The notes beneath the pieces are model-generated. The model did not search any database and was not told the DNA's origin. It saw nothing but the letters and a program-made list of their open reading frames with translations. The translations under genes and the position numbers were made by a program. A stretch of DNA of 26,535 bases, from assembly GCA_002284615.2 (NCBI GenBank), contig MU070138.1, positions 10,011 to 36,545 on the forward strand. Direction: 5' to 3'. Source of the DNA: Dunaliella salina. Lineage: Eukaryota > Chlorophyta > Chlorophyceae > Chlamydomonadales > Dunaliellaceae. Positions 26,149 to 26,535 of the stretch are shown piece after piece; within the stretch, counting starts at the first letter, position 1, and each line of letters begins with the position of its first letter.

Positions 26149-26518
26149 CCATGCATGAAGGCATGGAGGTACTCAGTTTGACTACAGGTACCAGGAACTT
26201 CCTTACAGTTACTTACTCTTAGTTGCTTCCTCTGCTGATAAGCAGGTGGCTCTTGTCACAGGCTCCTGCCTGGTTGCTCCTCTATCCGTTAAGGATAAAA
26301 GGGTTCTCTGCCTCAAAGGACAGGTACTCTAGCTTACTGCTAGGTCACGGACTTCGTCCGGTTCTCTGCCCTTAAGGGACAGGTGCTATCTCTGTTGCTA
26401 CGAACAGGAACTCTCTAGCTTGGCTAGAGGAAGGTCTCAGGCAAAGCCTGGTGGTGATCAGTAGAGCTTGTGAGTTACAAGTTGCTAGATGATGAAAAGT
26501 ACGTTCAACCAAAAACGT
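26149..26518. repeat. Array of about 13 short hairpins
   Basis: Perfect or near-perfect inverted repeats with 5-7 bp stems and 3-8 base loops follow one another: CCATGC/GCATGG (26149-26166), CTGCT/AGCAG (26232-26245), CAGGC/GCCTG (26259-26272), TATCC/GGATA (26283-26297), CTGCCT/AGG-A-CAG (26308-26323), CTAGC/GCTAG (26329-26343), CGGAC/GTCCG (26348-26360), CTG-CCCTTAAGGG-A-CAG (26366-26382), CTGTT/AACAG (26392-26407), CTCTAGC/GCTAGAG (26413-26429), CAGGC/GCCTG (26438-26450), CTTGT/ACAAG (26467-26481), ACGTT/AACGT (26501-26518). Two share the surrounding phrase GGTTCTCTGCC...GGACAGGT. No ORF, tRNA or self-cleaving ribozyme core is seen. Confidence 0.7.
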
Positions 26519-26535
26519 CATTCAAATGCTATGAA

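Noticed and set aside
26149..26518. CRISPR array or hammerhead ribozyme in the hairpin-rich region
   Set aside because: The stems differ in sequence and there is no regular repeat-spacer period. The CTGATGA...GAAA core of hammerhead ribozymes is absent on both strands.

Overview
The window looks like nuclear DNA of a eukaryote, most likely a green alga. There are no operon-like gene runs. Almost all recognisable coding sequence belongs to non-LTR retrotransposons (LINEs), and the commonest family has the domain set described for Dualen elements of Chlamydomonas: cysteine protease, APE endonuclease, reverse transcriptase, RNase H and a restriction-like endonuclease. CAG, GGGAA and AAAG microsatellites, a satellite array and scattered ambiguous bases also fit a repeat-rich algal assembly. 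The species cannot be named from the sequence.

Three LINE families are named here for convenience. LINE-D (Dualen-like) is present as at least six degenerate copies or fragments plus several 3'-end relics. Together they show cysteine protease - APE - RT - thumb - PHD finger - methyltransferase-like segment - RNase H - CCHC - RLE - a C-terminal module ending in NPPDPH-stop. LINE-T (tandem-tailed) ends in a short hairpin followed by 6-8 bp tandem repeats. It includes one long open copy (917 codons, intact RT motifs) and several 5'-truncated copies with target-site duplications (TSDs). LINE-Q is a single polyglutamine-containing L1-like relic.

Layout: 1-1290 LINE-Q relic carrying a 100-bp LINE-T insertion; 1345-7062 LINE-D copy A (minus), carrying a 204-bp LINE-T insertion and a 991-bp terminal-inverted-repeat element; 7063-8375 internally deleted LINE-D copy B (minus); 8376-9395 satellite of about 106 bp period; 9990-10770 LINE-D and LINE-T fragments; 11639-12571 an SGNH/PC-esterase-like ORF (minus), the only good candidate for a host gene; 13133-13448 microsatellite and LINE-D 3' relics; 14400-20360 a nest in which LINE-D copy C (minus) sits in a plus-strand LINE-D fragment and is itself split by two LINE-T-tailed insertions; 20490-21100 a LINE-T 3' part; 21600-23730 LINE-D copy D with the PHD finger; 24188-24355 a tiny LINE-T; 24885-26065 LINE-D copy G (plus); 26149-26518 an unexplained array of about 13 short hairpins.

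The strongest result is the nest at 14.6-20.0 kb. Removing the two insertions together with one TSD copy each (14 bp and 16 bp, both exact) rejoins one open LINE-D reading frame from the CCHC finger through the RLE to the C terminus. This dates copy C before the LINE-T insertions and supports both the element boundaries and the domain order. The most puzzling feature is the hairpin array at the right edge, which no element identified here explains.
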